Shown in pieces: positions 1 to 9,478 of a stretch of DNA of 64,000 nt. Both the position numbers and the translations under genes were made by a program. Under the pieces are notes generated by a model, which saw only the letters and a program-made list of their open reading frames with translations, did not search any database and was not told the origin of the DNA. Positions within the stretch are counted from its first letter, which is position 1. Each line of letters begins with the position of its first letter. The stretch spans positions 124,001 through 188,000 of the forward strand of contig JADIIU010000009.1 in NCBI GenBank assembly GCA_027603945.1, written 5' to 3'. The DNA is from Terramyces sp. JEL0728. Its lineage: Eukaryota > Chytridiomycota > Chytridiomycetes > Rhizophydiales > Terramycetaceae.

Positions 1-859
1 TTTGATTGTCTCGCTACTATTTAGTGCACCCTCTGTCTATGCATGGGGAAGTGAAGGGCATCAAATCGTTGGAAGTATTGCTCAAAATTATCTGGACACC
101 AATGCTGCCACACACGTCAACTCAATCCTATCTGCTAACCAAGGACAAATGTCAGCTGTTGCCACCTGGGCTGACTCTTACAAGGTAGTTGGCGTTTAAT
201 TCTAGTATACATCAGCAGGAGCCTTTTCAAAACCACTTCATTTTGTGGATATCCAGGACAATCCACCAACCAGCTGCGGCTACAACGAAGAACGAGACTG
301 CTCCAACGCCAACTGCATCAACACTGCTATCCAAACTTACACAGAACAACTATGTGATTCGACCAAGAACTTGAACGCATTAAAGTTCTTGATCCACTTC
401 TTTGGGGACATCACCCAGCCGCTCCACAATTCTTACAGAGATGTCGGAGGCAACAGCGACAGTGTTACCTATAACGGTGCGTCTACCAATCTTCACCATA
501 TTTGGGATACTGAAATGGTCCAAGATCGCATTGCTGCAAATACCGACCAAGCGGCTTATGTTTCCAATCTGATTAAAGCAATCGACTCTGGTGCGTACAG
601 CTCTGTGAAATCAACATGGGTATCTTCTCAAGCCTACAATGCAGCGTCATCTTATGGAAACAACCTCGCGTCCATCGACTATTCCAAAGATTCTGATATT
701 TACGACTGCTCTTATACATGGGTTCAATACGATGCAAACCCTTCTCAAGACTTTTCTGGCTCCTACTATCAAGGAGCTGCACCAATTGTTGATGTTCAGT
801 TGGCCAAGGGTGGCTATCGGTTGGCCAAACACCTAAGTGCAGCTTTTGCAAAATGCTGA
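1..859 (+). CDS. P1/S1-type zinc-dependent nuclease, 5' end cut by window edge
   Basis: Secreted single-strand nuclease / 3'-nucleotidase of the P1/S1 family. Exons are 1-184 and 206-859, with a 21-nt intron at 185-205; the start codon lies upstream of the window. A signal-peptide end (..SVYA) precedes the mature N-terminal Trp in WGSEGH. The zinc ligands of the family are all visible: Trp1 and His in WGSEGH, Asp in WAD, His in KPLHFVD, His and Asp in IHFFGD, His in QPLHN, and His and Asp in HHIWD. The protein stops right after the catalytic domain and lacks the C-terminal Cys modules of its paralogs at 46388 and 47877. Those paralogs have no intron at this site. Function follows from the family; the substrate is not known. 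Confidence 0.93.
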
Positions 860-1071
860 GTCTGCACGACGTAATAAAGCTAGATTTTCATCCGTTAGTT
901 GTTTATTGCCAGATATTTTACCAAGGCATCTGAAAGCCAATTCGCTATGTTCTTGGGAAATTAAAGTCTGGAAGATCCTGGAAACCTAATCTGTATCGCC
1001 AGTGGCTATGGAAACAGACTGCGCTGTAGGTTAGCTGTCTTTTAAAATTAACTTTTTTTTTCTTTTTTGTG

Positions 1072-2693
1072 ATGGATTTTTTCAAAGTATTGGGAGCTGG
1101 AGCCAAATTCAACAGGAAATACAAGCCAGAAAGGAAGGAAACTAAGGAAATCAAGAAGGTGGATGACGATGAACCAGAATTAGATTTCTTTAATGACAAA
1201 CCAAAACCAAAAATCTTGGAAACAATTCAGGACGCAAATGAATGGAGAAAAAAGAATAACATCAAAGTATATGGGACAGATGTTCCTCATCCTTTCAAAA
1301 CCTTTGAGGAATTAGGAGAGAGATTTCAGTTTAAAAACTATTTGCAGAAAAATATTTCCAGTGTGTATGAAACCCCAACGCCAATTCAAATGCAATCCCT
1401 TCCTGTCATTCTCCATGGAAGAGACTTGATTGCGTGTGCCCCAACAGGTTCTGGTAAAACTTTAGCATTCTTATTGCCTGTTTTACATGTTTTGAAGGCA
1501 CCAGCAAAAGAGGGGTTCAGAGCAGTAATTATATCTCCAACGAGAGAGTTAGCTGCTCAGGTATTGCGTTTCTAATGTAGATTCACCGTGAGATACAAAA
1601 GTTGATTGTTGGGAAGCCATTTAAAGTCTGTGTATTGTCAAAAGCTAATACTGCAAGCAATTTGAAGAGCTATGGTACTCAATGATTAACAAGATATTCT
1701 TATTACGACGCCTCTTGTCCTTGTGAACGCACTGAAGCATGAAATATTTAAATTAGACAGGTGAATTTCGCTCTAACGCCAGAGTACGGCAGCTTGTGCT
1801 GGATGAAGCTGATAAACTGCTAGAAGCTGGATTCCTCGAGCAAGTGGATGATATTTTCTCTGCCTGTACAGACTCTAAACTCCAGATATCCTTATTCAGT
1901 GCCACGATTTCATCTGGAGTGGAAGAGCTGGCTAAAAGTTTTATGAAAGATCCGCTGAGAATCGTTGTAGGGTTAAAGTAAGATATTGGTAACGCCAGGA
2001 ACTCTGCCACAGATACCATTAACCAGAAGCTGCTTTATGTTGGCCAGGAGCAAGGAAAACTAGTTGCTATTAGACAATTAGTGCAATCAGGGATGGTCCC
2101 ACCTTGCCTAATTTTTGTGCAATCGATTGAGAGAGCCAAAGATTTATTCCATGAACTTGTGTATGACGGTATCAATGTCGATGTTATCCATGGTGAACGA
2201 ACAAAATTACAACGAGAAATGATCGTTAACAACTTCAGAACAGGAAAGATTTGGGTTCTTATTGCAACTGAATTGATGGCTCGTGGTATCGATTTCAAAG
2301 GTGTCAATATGGTGATCAACTATGATTTTCCCCAAACAGTCGCTAGTTATATTCATAGGTAATTTATTCTGACGCAAGGATTGGGAGAACTGGCAGAGCT
2401 GGCCGTAAAGGAGAAGCGATAACCTATTTCACCAAAGAAGATACGCCATATTTGAAAATGTAACATCTACTTACAATAGGATTGTTAATGTGATGAAAGA
2501 TAGTGGTTGTGAAGTCCCTGACTGGATGCTAGAATTGAAAAATACTAGCAAATCATTAAAGAAGGAACTGAAGAAAGGAATCAAAAGAGATCAAGTTAAG
2601 CAAGTTGCAAAGTATGATAAAGTCAATCAGAAAAAGAAGCGTGAGATCATCGACGCTAGTATTAATAGGAAAAAGAAACAAAAAACCGAATAA
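1072..2693 (+). CDS. ROK1: DEAD-box RNA helicase, ROK1/DDX52 type
   Basis: ATP-dependent RNA helicase expected in the nucleolus, in small-subunit ribosome biogenesis. Exons: 1072-1560, 1581-1674, 1694-1760, 1783-1977, 1999-2358, 2379-2459, 2480-2693 (introns of 20, 19, 22, 21, 20 and 20 nt). The joined frame gives 499 codons. Motifs in order: Q motif (TPTPIQ), Walker A (PTGSGKT), [17 protein letters not shown], then [13 protein letters not shown], which is formed only after splicing at 2359-2378. The [10 protein letters not shown] region before the Q motif and the basic C-terminal tail fit ROK1. The start is the ATG at 1072; the GTG three bases earlier is not needed. The 3' end faces PET127, with 25 nt between stops. 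Confidence 0.93.
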
Positions 2694-2718
2694 ATACTTC
2701 TGTTATAATAAATACAAA

Positions 2719-4164
2719 TCACGTAGATTTCTTTTTGCTTTTCTTGCTGCCACCATCTTGTAGTTCGTCAAACATTGTACGCTGTAATTCATAAAGGTGC
2801 TTGTCGAAAGCAACTCGCTCGATATTATAATACACCCTCCAGTCTCCATTCGCCTTTAATGGAGTTTTTTCATAGTTATCGTTAACGAATGATTGGACAT
2901 CAACCCGATACTGCAACATTTCCTCGTCTATATAAACATATACATTCATTGTCTACAGTTATTTGAAATTACATTATCTTGCGGTTTTGCGAAAAAGACA
3001 TGGCAGCTTGGAGTCTCGCTAGTGATCTGTTCCAATATCGCCGTGAGCAGTTGGACGGCGTGATTAAACATTTTCACTGCCATTTCTTCGCTTTTATACA
3101 ATTCAACATCCATTTGCTTTTGCGTAATGTATTCAAACCCAAAAATCTCCTTTGTGTTGTGGTAGGTAATGAAAAACCCATCCATCGAACCCATTCTGCC
3201 TTGTAGACTAGTATTATTCAAAGTTTACTTGTATTTCATAAACGACTTGAACAACATGTCTCTATATTCTTTCTCAAAGGAATCCATTAATCCAAATCTG
3301 GTTTGGATACGGCAATTTGTAAATTCCTTGTAATTCTGAATGTTGTTTCTAATAGCGTATACTGCTCTTGATTTCAAGTCAAATATTCTATTCCCTTGCG
3401 TGGCATCTAACTGTGATCTGACCAAAATCTTGTTGTTTATCTTTGTTAATAAATATTACAATATTGTAGTTGAATACCGACGGGGTATTTGGCACTTCAG
3501 ATGAAGCTATCATGTACTTTTTGAAATTCTGGGGCTCTTCTGTTAAGAAAGCTTCCAACATATGTCCCATACTCGCAAGTACGTTGTAGTACCTTTGTAC
3601 TTCATGTTTGTTGATAGAAATCGCGCCATTCTTACGCACAAGTTTAAACTCTGTTCCAGAATGCAAGTACTCTGAAAAACGGCCAAATTTATCTGAAAAT
3701 GATTCACTGGCTTTGAACATTGCCTTCCTTGGAGACAATAGTTGGATCATCTGTAGTAAACAGTCACTGAGAGATGAAGTTGAAGTGTAATATTTGGCAT
3801 TATGTTCCAGAGCTACATTAGCTAGCACTTGATCTTCGTGAGGCAATTGGAATGAAGCAATTTTTGAAAAATCAAAGTTGTCAAGTTCTGGGATTTGCGA
3901 TAAATACTGGGGATAATTGTACTTGGATGAATTAGGTTCAAGCAAAAACTGAGGTCCGGGCTGGTATAATACTCGTTCAAGACCATGCTTTAAAGTTGGT
4001 GGATAATGCGTTCTGGGCAGCGTTCTTGAACTTAGCGCTGAGGTATGGTGATTCCAATTTGGCTTTTTTATGGCAGCTAAATGATTCTGTGCTTGCAGTG
4101 CCTTTTTTCCTTGAGCGGTGCTGATCGATATATTCTGCAATATTTGGTTTTTCCAGTTAGACAT
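2719..4164 (-). CDS. PET127: Pet127-type mitochondrial RNA-processing nuclease
   Basis: Mitochondrial protein of the Pet127 family (PD-(D/E)XK nuclease superfamily), known in yeast for mitochondrial RNA 5' processing and turnover. Exons on the minus strand: 4164-3460, 3440-3229, 3207-2973, 2952-2719 (introns 19, 21, 20 nt); 461 aa. Recognisable blocks are LERVLYQPGPQFL, then LVRSQLDA followed by FDLKSRAVYAIR, and GRMGSMDGFFITYHNT; the last two are typical of Pet127. The block LVRSQLDA is restored only by removing the intron at 3441-3459. The N-terminus is basic and amide-rich, compatible with a mitochondrial presequence. The gene is about half the length of yeast Pet127, so mostly the conserved core is kept. 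Confidence 0.88.
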
Positions 4165-4699
4165 TTCGAAAAAAAAATAAAGTCATGTCTCGAAAGCGCT
4201 GAGGATTAACTTTTTAACATTGAATTCCCCAAGTAATCCAATGAAATTCGAATGCTACTTGTTCGATTCATCAAGCTTTGATTAACCTGCTTGGATTACC
4301 AATTAACAATAAGGAAATAGTCAATACTCTAAACTTTAGTGCTCTATTGATCGGTAATAGCTTAACAATCGCATTGGTAAATATCTAAATTAGATGCGGT
4401 GCGGCTATGGAAATACAATTCGTTCCAAGTTCATTTGTGCCATGCAATTCCCGATTTGGCATCACCAATCGATTAATTGAAAAAATGGAAAAATGCTGTT
4501 CTTCATGCCAGAGCTATATCAGAGTGGGGGTCTTTAAAAAAAGCTGCACTCAACAGATCTTTAGCATATTTCTTACATTGCCCGCAAAGGATGTTTATTT
4601 TGTCAAATCTCGAACGTTTCTTAGATCCCTATCCCAATTTGGATTAGGTACCGAGTAACCGTGGCGAGGATATAAAGAAGGAAAAAGATTTCAACAGGC
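4165..4699. other. 535-nt intergenic region with repeated GGATTA hexamers
   Basis: Divergent spacer between PET127 and the first multipass gene. No convincing gene: an 83-codon ORF at 4407-4658 has no family resemblance. The hexamer GGATTA/TAATCC occurs at 4203, 4234, 4293 and 4641; the copies at 4233-4241 and 4291-4299 form a 9-bp inverted repeat (GTAATCCAA / TTGGATTAC). A TATA box sits at 4671-4677. Confidence 0.5.
4671..4677 (+). promoter_or_regulatory. TATA box for the 4700 gene
   Basis: TATAAAG lies 23-29 nt before the ATG at 4700. If transcription begins the usual 25-30 nt downstream of TATA, the mRNA would start at or next to the start codon. Confidence 0.5.
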
Positions 4700-5512
4700 A
4701 TGAAAGCAGGAGGAAACCAAGTTGTAGCCACTGATATCATGGTGAATGCATTCTGCAATGCATGCATTGTCGGCAACCTTTTCTTTTCCTTACTTAAATT
4801 GGTAACGGAATGGGAGGGAAACTCAAAGTATGCAGTAGCCGCAGTGGCAGCATTAAGCCTTCAAATGATATCGGCAGTAATTTCCAGCTTTTCAGATGCA
4901 TACGTACTCACACTAGCACCGTATATGGATATCATACAAGGAGGTATTCATCTAATTGCAGTCTACTTTATCCTATACCTACTAACTCTTAGAGCAGAGT
5001 GCTGTTCCCATTTAAGAGTGTCAAAATACTTTAATTATGGGTTGGCAGTTGTGCACATGTTTATGCGGATATCGCTCACCTCTATCAACACCGTGATCGA
5101 CTACTGTCAAATTGTCAACCAACCCAACCCAGTTTCGCCATTCGTCCGTCAATTCTTTAGAATGGGAATGAATGTCACCGCGTGCATTGTCATCCTTTAC
5201 TTTGAAACATTCATCACTTACACCTTACGTCAAGCTATCGTCACTTCTGGCGAAAGCAGAGTTGCAAAGAGGTTAGAGTACTACTCGTTTGCGCTGTCGT
5301 TTATTATCACCTCGATTTTCATTGCTCAGGTGTACTGCCAAGCAGAAAGGCTAGTCAATCCAAACTACCTTGCGCCGTTCCAGTCCTTATCATGGTCCTT
5401 GGTTCTGATTCGAATAGTAGAGTTTAAAGAGGAATTCAAGCAGTTGGTTTCCAGCAGTAGATTTGCAACTTCCTCTGAAAATTACAAGAGGGCTGAGCGG
5501 TCGTATATTTGA
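4700..5512 (+). CDS. Multipass membrane protein, tandem family member 1
   Basis: I do not recognise this family. The intronless ORF encodes 270 aa with six or seven hydrophobic segments, at roughly residues 12-32, 45-70, 75-105, 110-135, 155-180, 195-220 and 230-250. Conserved landmarks shared with the adjacent copy (5660-6451) are NAFCNAC at the first segment, LTLRAE after the third, FRMGMN before the fifth, YFETFITYTLR in the fifth, QAERLV after the sixth and SWSLVLIRIV near the end. No signal peptide is needed. The promoter carries a TATA box at 4671. The two copies are clearly tandem duplicates. A seven-TM or transporter-like role is possible but not shown by any motif. Confidence 0.85.
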   Translation: MKAGGNQVVATDIMVNAFCNACIVGNLFFSLLKLVTEWEGNSKYAVAAVAALSLQMISAVISSFSDAYVLTLAPYMDIIQGGIHLIAVYFILYLLTLRAECCSHLRVSKYFNYGLAVVHMFMRISLTSINTVIDYCQIVNQPNPVSPFVRQFFRMGMNVTACIVILYFETFITYTLRQAIVTSGESRVAKRLEYYSFALSFIITSIFIAQVYCQAERLVNPNYLAPFQSLSWSLVLIRIVEFKEEFKQLVSSSRFATSSENYKRAERSYI

Positions 5513-5628
5513 TTTTTATACAATAAAGTAGTTAGAGTTTTATTCTTAATATCCTCTTCGTTCATGGTGCATGGACTGGGATCATTAAGCCTGTTGAGGC
5601 GACTCAAGAAGCCCATCATTTCCTTATT

Positions 5629-5635
5629 TATAAAA
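5629..5635 (+). promoter_or_regulatory. TATA box for the 5660 gene
   Basis: TATAAAA lies 25-31 nt before the ATG at 5660, the same spacing as in the upstream paralog. It supports starting the second copy at 5660 rather than at the upstream in-frame ATG at 5564. Confidence 0.5.
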
Positions 5636-5659
5636 TGGCAGACAGGAAAAAACAACAAA

Positions 5660-6451
5660 ATGAAAGCTGGGGCAGCTTCCACACCACCTGTCGACGCTAG
5701 TATTATGATTAACGCCTTCTGCAATGCATGCTTGGTAGGAAACTTGTTTTTCAGTCTGCTTAAAATGACGACAGAATTTGAAGGATTCAGCAGATACAGT
5801 ATAGCCGCTATCAGTGCTTTATTTTTGCAAATGACCTCTTCGATTTTGTCTAGTTTTGCGAACGCATACAGCAGCGCGTTAGCCCCGTATTTGGATATTG
5901 TCCAAGCCTTGATCCATATGGTAGCAGTCTATATAATTATCTACATGCTAACCCTTCGAGCAGAATGTCTTTCAAATTACAAATACTCCAAGTATGCCAA
6001 TTTCGGGTTGGCAGCCTTTCATTTGTTCATGCGCACAACTTTGACAGGTCTCAATGTTACAATTGATCTTGCCCAAATCAATGGGCAGCCAAACCCAGTA
6101 TCATCGGTGGTGCAGCAGATTTTTAGAATGGGAATGAATGTGTCAGCGTGTATTGTAATCTTGTATTTCGAAACATTTATTACTTACACGTTACGAAACT
6201 CTGTGATTCTTACAGGCGAAAACTCTGTTGCCAAAAGATTGCATTATTACTCATTGGCCCTTTCAATAGTAATCACAGTCATTTTTGTAGCTCAAGTATT
6301 CTGCCAAGCTGAACGGCTGGTAGATCCAAACTTTATTGCTCCATTCCAATCGGTCAGTTGGTCTCTGGTGTTGATTCGAATTGTAGATTTCAAGTCTGAA
6401 TTCTCCCGTCTGATTTCTCATAGTTCAAGGGAACGAAGCACCAAATTCTAG
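5660..6451 (+). CDS. Multipass membrane protein, tandem family member 2
   Basis: Paralog of the 4700-5512 gene, 263 aa, intronless, on the same strand 147 nt downstream. Start chosen at 5660 because the protein then begins MKAG, as in the neighbour, and because a TATA box lies 25-31 nt upstream; an in-frame ATG at 5564 would add an unconserved leader that overlaps the TATA box. The same six or seven hydrophobic segments and blocks recur (NAFCNAC, LTLRAE, FRMGMN, ETFITYTLR, QAERLV, SWSLVLIRIV). The family is not recognised and no function is proposed. The relation to its neighbour is certain. Confidence 0.85.
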   Translation: MKAGAASTPPVDASIMINAFCNACLVGNLFFSLLKMTTEFEGFSRYSIAAISALFLQMTSSILSSFANAYSSALAPYLDIVQALIHMVAVYIIIYMLTLRAECLSNYKYSKYANFGLAAFHLFMRTTLTGLNVTIDLAQINGQPNPVSSVVQQIFRMGMNVSACIVILYFETFITYTLRNSVILTGENSVAKRLHYYSLALSIVITVIFVAQVFCQAERLVDPNFIAPFQSVSWSLVLIRIVDFKSEFSRLISHSSRERSTKF

Positions 6452-6539
6452 CTGGGTAATTATATCAATAATGGATTAGTAGTATTTTCAATCTTTGACA
6501 GTGTCTTTCAATAAACATGAACTTTAGCTTGTATCGGTT

Positions 6540-6830
6540 TATGCGCAGTCGTTTATATTATCGTCAAGGTATGATGAGTTTCAAACGCAATATTCCCAAG
6601 AGCTCTTCATTGCTTCAGGTAACAATGAAAGTCACCGTGTGTAATCCATATTGTTTCTTTGAAACATCCTAATGGCCGCATCTCCGAACAAGAGGGATTG
6701 GAATTAAGTGGTGGGATGCGGTGCTGCTCATAAGCACTCTCGGTATTTTGACCTTGGTTTCCATTGCGCAAAAATATATTTCCAAGATTGCAGGATTACT
6801 CAAACTGACCCTACTGACAAAATTCACTGA
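6540..6830 (+). pseudogene. Possible decayed third copy of the multipass family
   Basis: Short matches in the same order as in the two intact copies: TTTATGCGCA near 6539, then AATGAAAGTCACCGTGTG near 6624, corresponding to AATGAATGTCACCG in the 4700 gene, followed 20-30 nt on by CTTTGAAACAT, which also follows in the intact genes. Later, a stretch translating to ..IAQKY.. sits where the intact copies have ..IAQVY... The frame is broken by stops and shifts. The match is by eye and weak; chance similarity is possible. Confidence 0.3.
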
Positions 6831-7191
6831 TACTGCAGGTCATTAGCCTTGGATTAGGACGCTAAATGTTCATGTGGAATTTCTCCCGCTTTCCCATTCC
6901 CAAAACGGTGGTAAACAGAGTAAAAAATAATTCATTATTACTCATAAGCGGATATGATAATCCACAGGTTAGTTTCTGGTACAGGGGGTGCCATGTTTGG
7001 TTTTATGTTGCTAGTGTAACTTTAAGCAAAAAATTCAAAGTAACCAGCAAACCTAGAGATCATGAAGATAATATCGATAGAGCCCCAACTTTCTGATTAG
7101 AATCGTCAGTGATCTCAATCTATTATAATTATTTTTTGATTTGGGAAGGGTGAAACTGGAACCACAGGAGTTGGCCCATTGTTGTCAAACT

Positions 7192-7199
7192 TATATTTA
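7192..7199 (+). promoter_or_regulatory. TATA-like element for the 7229 pseudokinase gene
   Basis: TATATTTA ends 30 nt before the ATG at 7229, in the position range seen for the other TATA-like boxes here. Confidence 0.35.
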
Positions 7200-7228
7200 C
7201 CCCATGGTCGAGTTTCCATTCTCACCTA

Positions 7229-8224
7229 ATGAAAGCATTATCCATAACAGATTTCTATGACATCAAAGAAGTGATTGGAAAAGGACTCTTTTCTGAAATC
7301 AGACGTGCAGTGTGTCGACAATCGAGACAGCATGTTGCAATCAAATCAGTAAATCTCAACGAATTCCCGCAGCTCCGAGCCTCAGTGTACAATTCTATAT
7401 CAGTAAGAAGCAATCTACAACACCAAGGAATAATAGAATTATTTGATGTTTTCGAACAGGCCGGTGTTGTTTATATGGTACTAGAGTTATTTAGTGGAAA
7501 GGACTTGATGGAAACAATAGCGGAAAGAGGCAAGTTATCAGAGAAGGAAACTTCCAACATACTGGCTCAAATACTTTTGGCATTAAAATACATACATTCT
7601 AAAGGAATCACAGTATGCAATCTATCGCCGGAAACGGTGCTAGTGTCAGAGGACCCAGACTCGGGCTTTACTATCAAATTGAATGACTTTAAATCTGCTG
7701 CCAAGCGAAGGGACATGATCTTTGAAGAGATCAGCCCAGTGTTTGCTGCACCAGAAATCCTCATAGATGGCCACTGCCAACCAAAGTCAGACATGTGGGC
7801 AGTCGGAGTAATAGCGTATTTGATGATTTGCGGCTACCCGCCCTTCTTCAGGACAAAATTAAAATGCTTGGAAAAAGATATTATAGCCGGGAAATACGAA
7901 TTCAACAAGCCGTGGTGGAATTCCATATCAGATTGTTCCAAAAACTTGATCCGTAACTTGTTATTGGTGGATGTGGACGAACGGCTCAGCGCAAGCGAGG
8001 CATTAGATCATCAATTCATCAATCCTCGCCAATCCGAAGTAGATTTGCAAGAGGAACTCAGATGTTTCGAACAGCCAGAGTCGGAAAGATCGAGCCGGTC
8101 TTTCACAGATACCCTGGTTAGTGTGACCTCTGCCTCAGTGGACGTCAAACCAAAGATATTCAGGATATTTTCAAAGATCAAACATGCATTTATCAAACCC
8201 AAAAACAAATCCAATAAAATTTGA
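7229..8224 (+). CDS. CAMK-like pseudokinase A
   Basis: Protein-kinase fold of 331 aa, intronless. The glycine loop is IGKGLFSEIRRA and the beta-3 Lys is kept (VAIK). The alpha-C Glu is replaced by Ser. The catalytic loop reads VCNLSPETV in place of HRDLKPENL, so the catalytic Asp is Asn, the loop Lys is Ser and the metal-binding Asn is Thr; DFG is DFK. APE, the C-lobe DMW..GV.AY and the CAMK-style CGYPPFF are intact. The tail is basic and hydrophobic (IFRIFSKIKHAFIKPK). Loss of several catalytic residues predicts no normal phosphotransfer; a scaffold or regulator role is inferred. Closest relatives in the window are 8273-9247 and 11263-12192. Confidence 0.88.
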   Translation: MKALSITDFYDIKEVIGKGLFSEIRRAVCRQSRQHVAIKSVNLNEFPQLRASVYNSISVRSNLQHQGIIELFDVFEQAGVVYMVLELFSGKDLMETIAERGKLSEKETSNILAQILLALKYIHSKGITVCNLSPETVLVSEDPDSGFTIKLNDFKSAAKRRDMIFEEISPVFAAPEILIDGHCQPKSDMWAVGVIAYLMICGYPPFFRTKLKCLEKDIIAGKYEFNKPWWNSISDCSKNLIRNLLLVDVDERLSASEALDHQFINPRQSEVDLQEELRCFEQPESERSSRSFTDTLVSVTSASVDVKPKIFRIFSKIKHAFIKPKNKSNKI

Positions 8225-8272
8225 TTGAAATATAGCTATATTTCTTGCAGATTTTGTTTCATTTGATTTATT

Positions 8273-9247
8273 TTATTCTTTACATCTACGACACCGCAAA
8301 AATGGAGACACCGCCTTCAAATATCTATCCTTCAAGGTGATTTTCCCCTTAGTTACAGGAATTTTCAAGAAGGCAAACTCTCTGGTAGGTTGGACAGCGT
8401 CTTCAGCAGCAAGCGTATCATCAGATCCAAAGTCGGACTGAGAATTTTGATTTAAAAACAGGTGTTGACGGGCTTCTCTAGCCGATAGCCGGTCATCAGG
8501 ATTAGCAGTTAATGTATTACGTATAAAATTTTGAGTTGCATCGGAAGAATCTTTCCATGAGGGCGAGCTGAATCTGTATTCACTTTTCAGTGCCTTCACT
8601 ACTAATATAGAATCTTTGTTTGCAAAGAATGGCGGGTATCCGCAGGCCATAAGATAAACAATCGCACCCAGGGACCACATGTCAGCTTTGGTCGTGCAGG
8701 TGGAACACAGGATTACTTCCGGAGAACTGAAGAACGGGGAAATGCCAGTGTCAGGCAAATTGGCGCCTTTTGAGGTTTGCGCACATCTAAAGTTCATAAT
8801 CTTCAGCAGAATGTTGGAATCGTAGTCTGATGTGATAACAAGATGTTCCGGCGACAGATTCAGCACCATGATATCCCTAGCGTGCAGGTAGTTCAATGCG
8901 CTGACCAAACTGTTGATAAGGGTGGAAAGGTCGGATTCCCCAACTTTGCCATTCTTTGCAACAAATTCCAAGAGATTAACTCCTTTTACATACTCGAGGA
9001 CCAAGTAGAGAGCAGACTCGGTTTCGAACGATCCAAAGAGCCTGCAGACGGAGGAATGGTCAAGATTCATACGCAGCTCAATCGTATCGTAAAGCGGTTG
9101 TCTCTTTTCTCTGGGGAGATTGTATATTTGGATTGCTACACGTTGACCATCCTCTAAGGAAGTCGCCCTTTTGGTTTCACACTGAGAGCCAACCCCAATA
9201 GTTTCGTGAAGCAGATAATAGTCGCTTATGGAGTTAATTAATTTCAT
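8273..9247 (-). CDS. CAMK-like pseudokinase B
   Basis: Kinase fold of 324 aa, intronless, convergent with pseudokinase A (48 nt between stops). More decayed catalytically than A: the VAIK Lys is Gln (VAIQ), the alpha-C Glu position is Thr, the catalytic loop is VLNLSPEHL (Asp to Asn, Lys to Ser, Asn to His) and DFG is NFR. The fold is kept: IGVGSQCETKRA loop, SSPEV in the APE position, DMWSLGAIVYLMACGYPPFF. The tail is basic with Cys (FLRCRRCKE) and might be lipidated, which is speculation. The promoter has TATAAATA 28-35 nt upstream and an 8-bp-arm palindrome. Confidence 0.88.
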   Translation of the reverse strand: MKLINSISDYYLLHETIGVGSQCETKRATSLEDGQRVAIQIYNLPREKRQPLYDTIELRMNLDHSSVCRLFGSFETESALYLVLEYVKGVNLLEFVAKNGKVGESDLSTLINSLVSALNYLHARDIMVLNLSPEHLVITSDYDSNILLKIMNFRCAQTSKGANLPDTGISPFFSSPEVILCSTCTTKADMWSLGAIVYLMACGYPPFFANKDSILVVKALKSEYRFSSPSWKDSSDATQNFIRNTLTANPDDRLSAREARQHLFLNQNSQSDFGSDDTLAAEDAVQPTREFAFLKIPVTKGKITLKDRYLKAVSPFLRCRRCKE

Positions 9248-9274
9248 TTTTCGTCCGTTTAAGAATATTTCGGT

Positions 9275-9302
9275 TATTTATACCCATGGGTCTTGACCCA
9301 TG
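9275..9302 (-). promoter_or_regulatory. TATA box plus palindrome upstream of pseudokinase B
   Basis: On the minus strand TATAAATA (9282-9275) lies 28-35 nt before the ATG at 9247. Just upstream is CATGGGTC-TT-GACCCATG (9285-9302), a perfect inverted repeat with 8-bp arms and a 2-nt centre, the form expected of a dimeric factor site. Confidence 0.45.
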
Positions 9303-9478
9303 TAAACAATAGATTGAAAAAAAGCGGAAAATTCAGGGGGCAGGATAATTCTAGATTTCTGATTCTGGCCAAACGGATATGGGCCGCACTCTAGTTCAAT
9401 AATTTGCTCAGATAAGGTGGAAATACCGTTTTATCGTGAGTCATTTGCAGCTGTCAACTCGAAAATTTTTTCCTCCAA

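Larger units (their letters stand above)
6452..7228. other. 777-nt gene-poor stretch downstream of the tandem pair
   Basis: Longest spacer in the window. No intact gene is supported; an ORF at 6866-7096 has no recognisable features. GGATTA/TAATCC hexamers occur at 6473, 6642, 6793, 6851 and 6958. TTGGATTAGG at 6849 repeats the ten bases at 4639. The part around 6540-6830 resembles the tandem genes (separate entry). A TATA-like element for the next gene is at 7192. Confidence 0.5.

Noticed and set aside
4407..4658. 83-codon ORF upstream of the tandem genes
   Set aside because: No recognisable features, not repeated upstream of the paralog, and it overlaps the probable promoter.
6866..7096. 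76-codon ORF in the gene-poor spacer
   Set aside because: Composition looks random and there is no similarity to neighbours.
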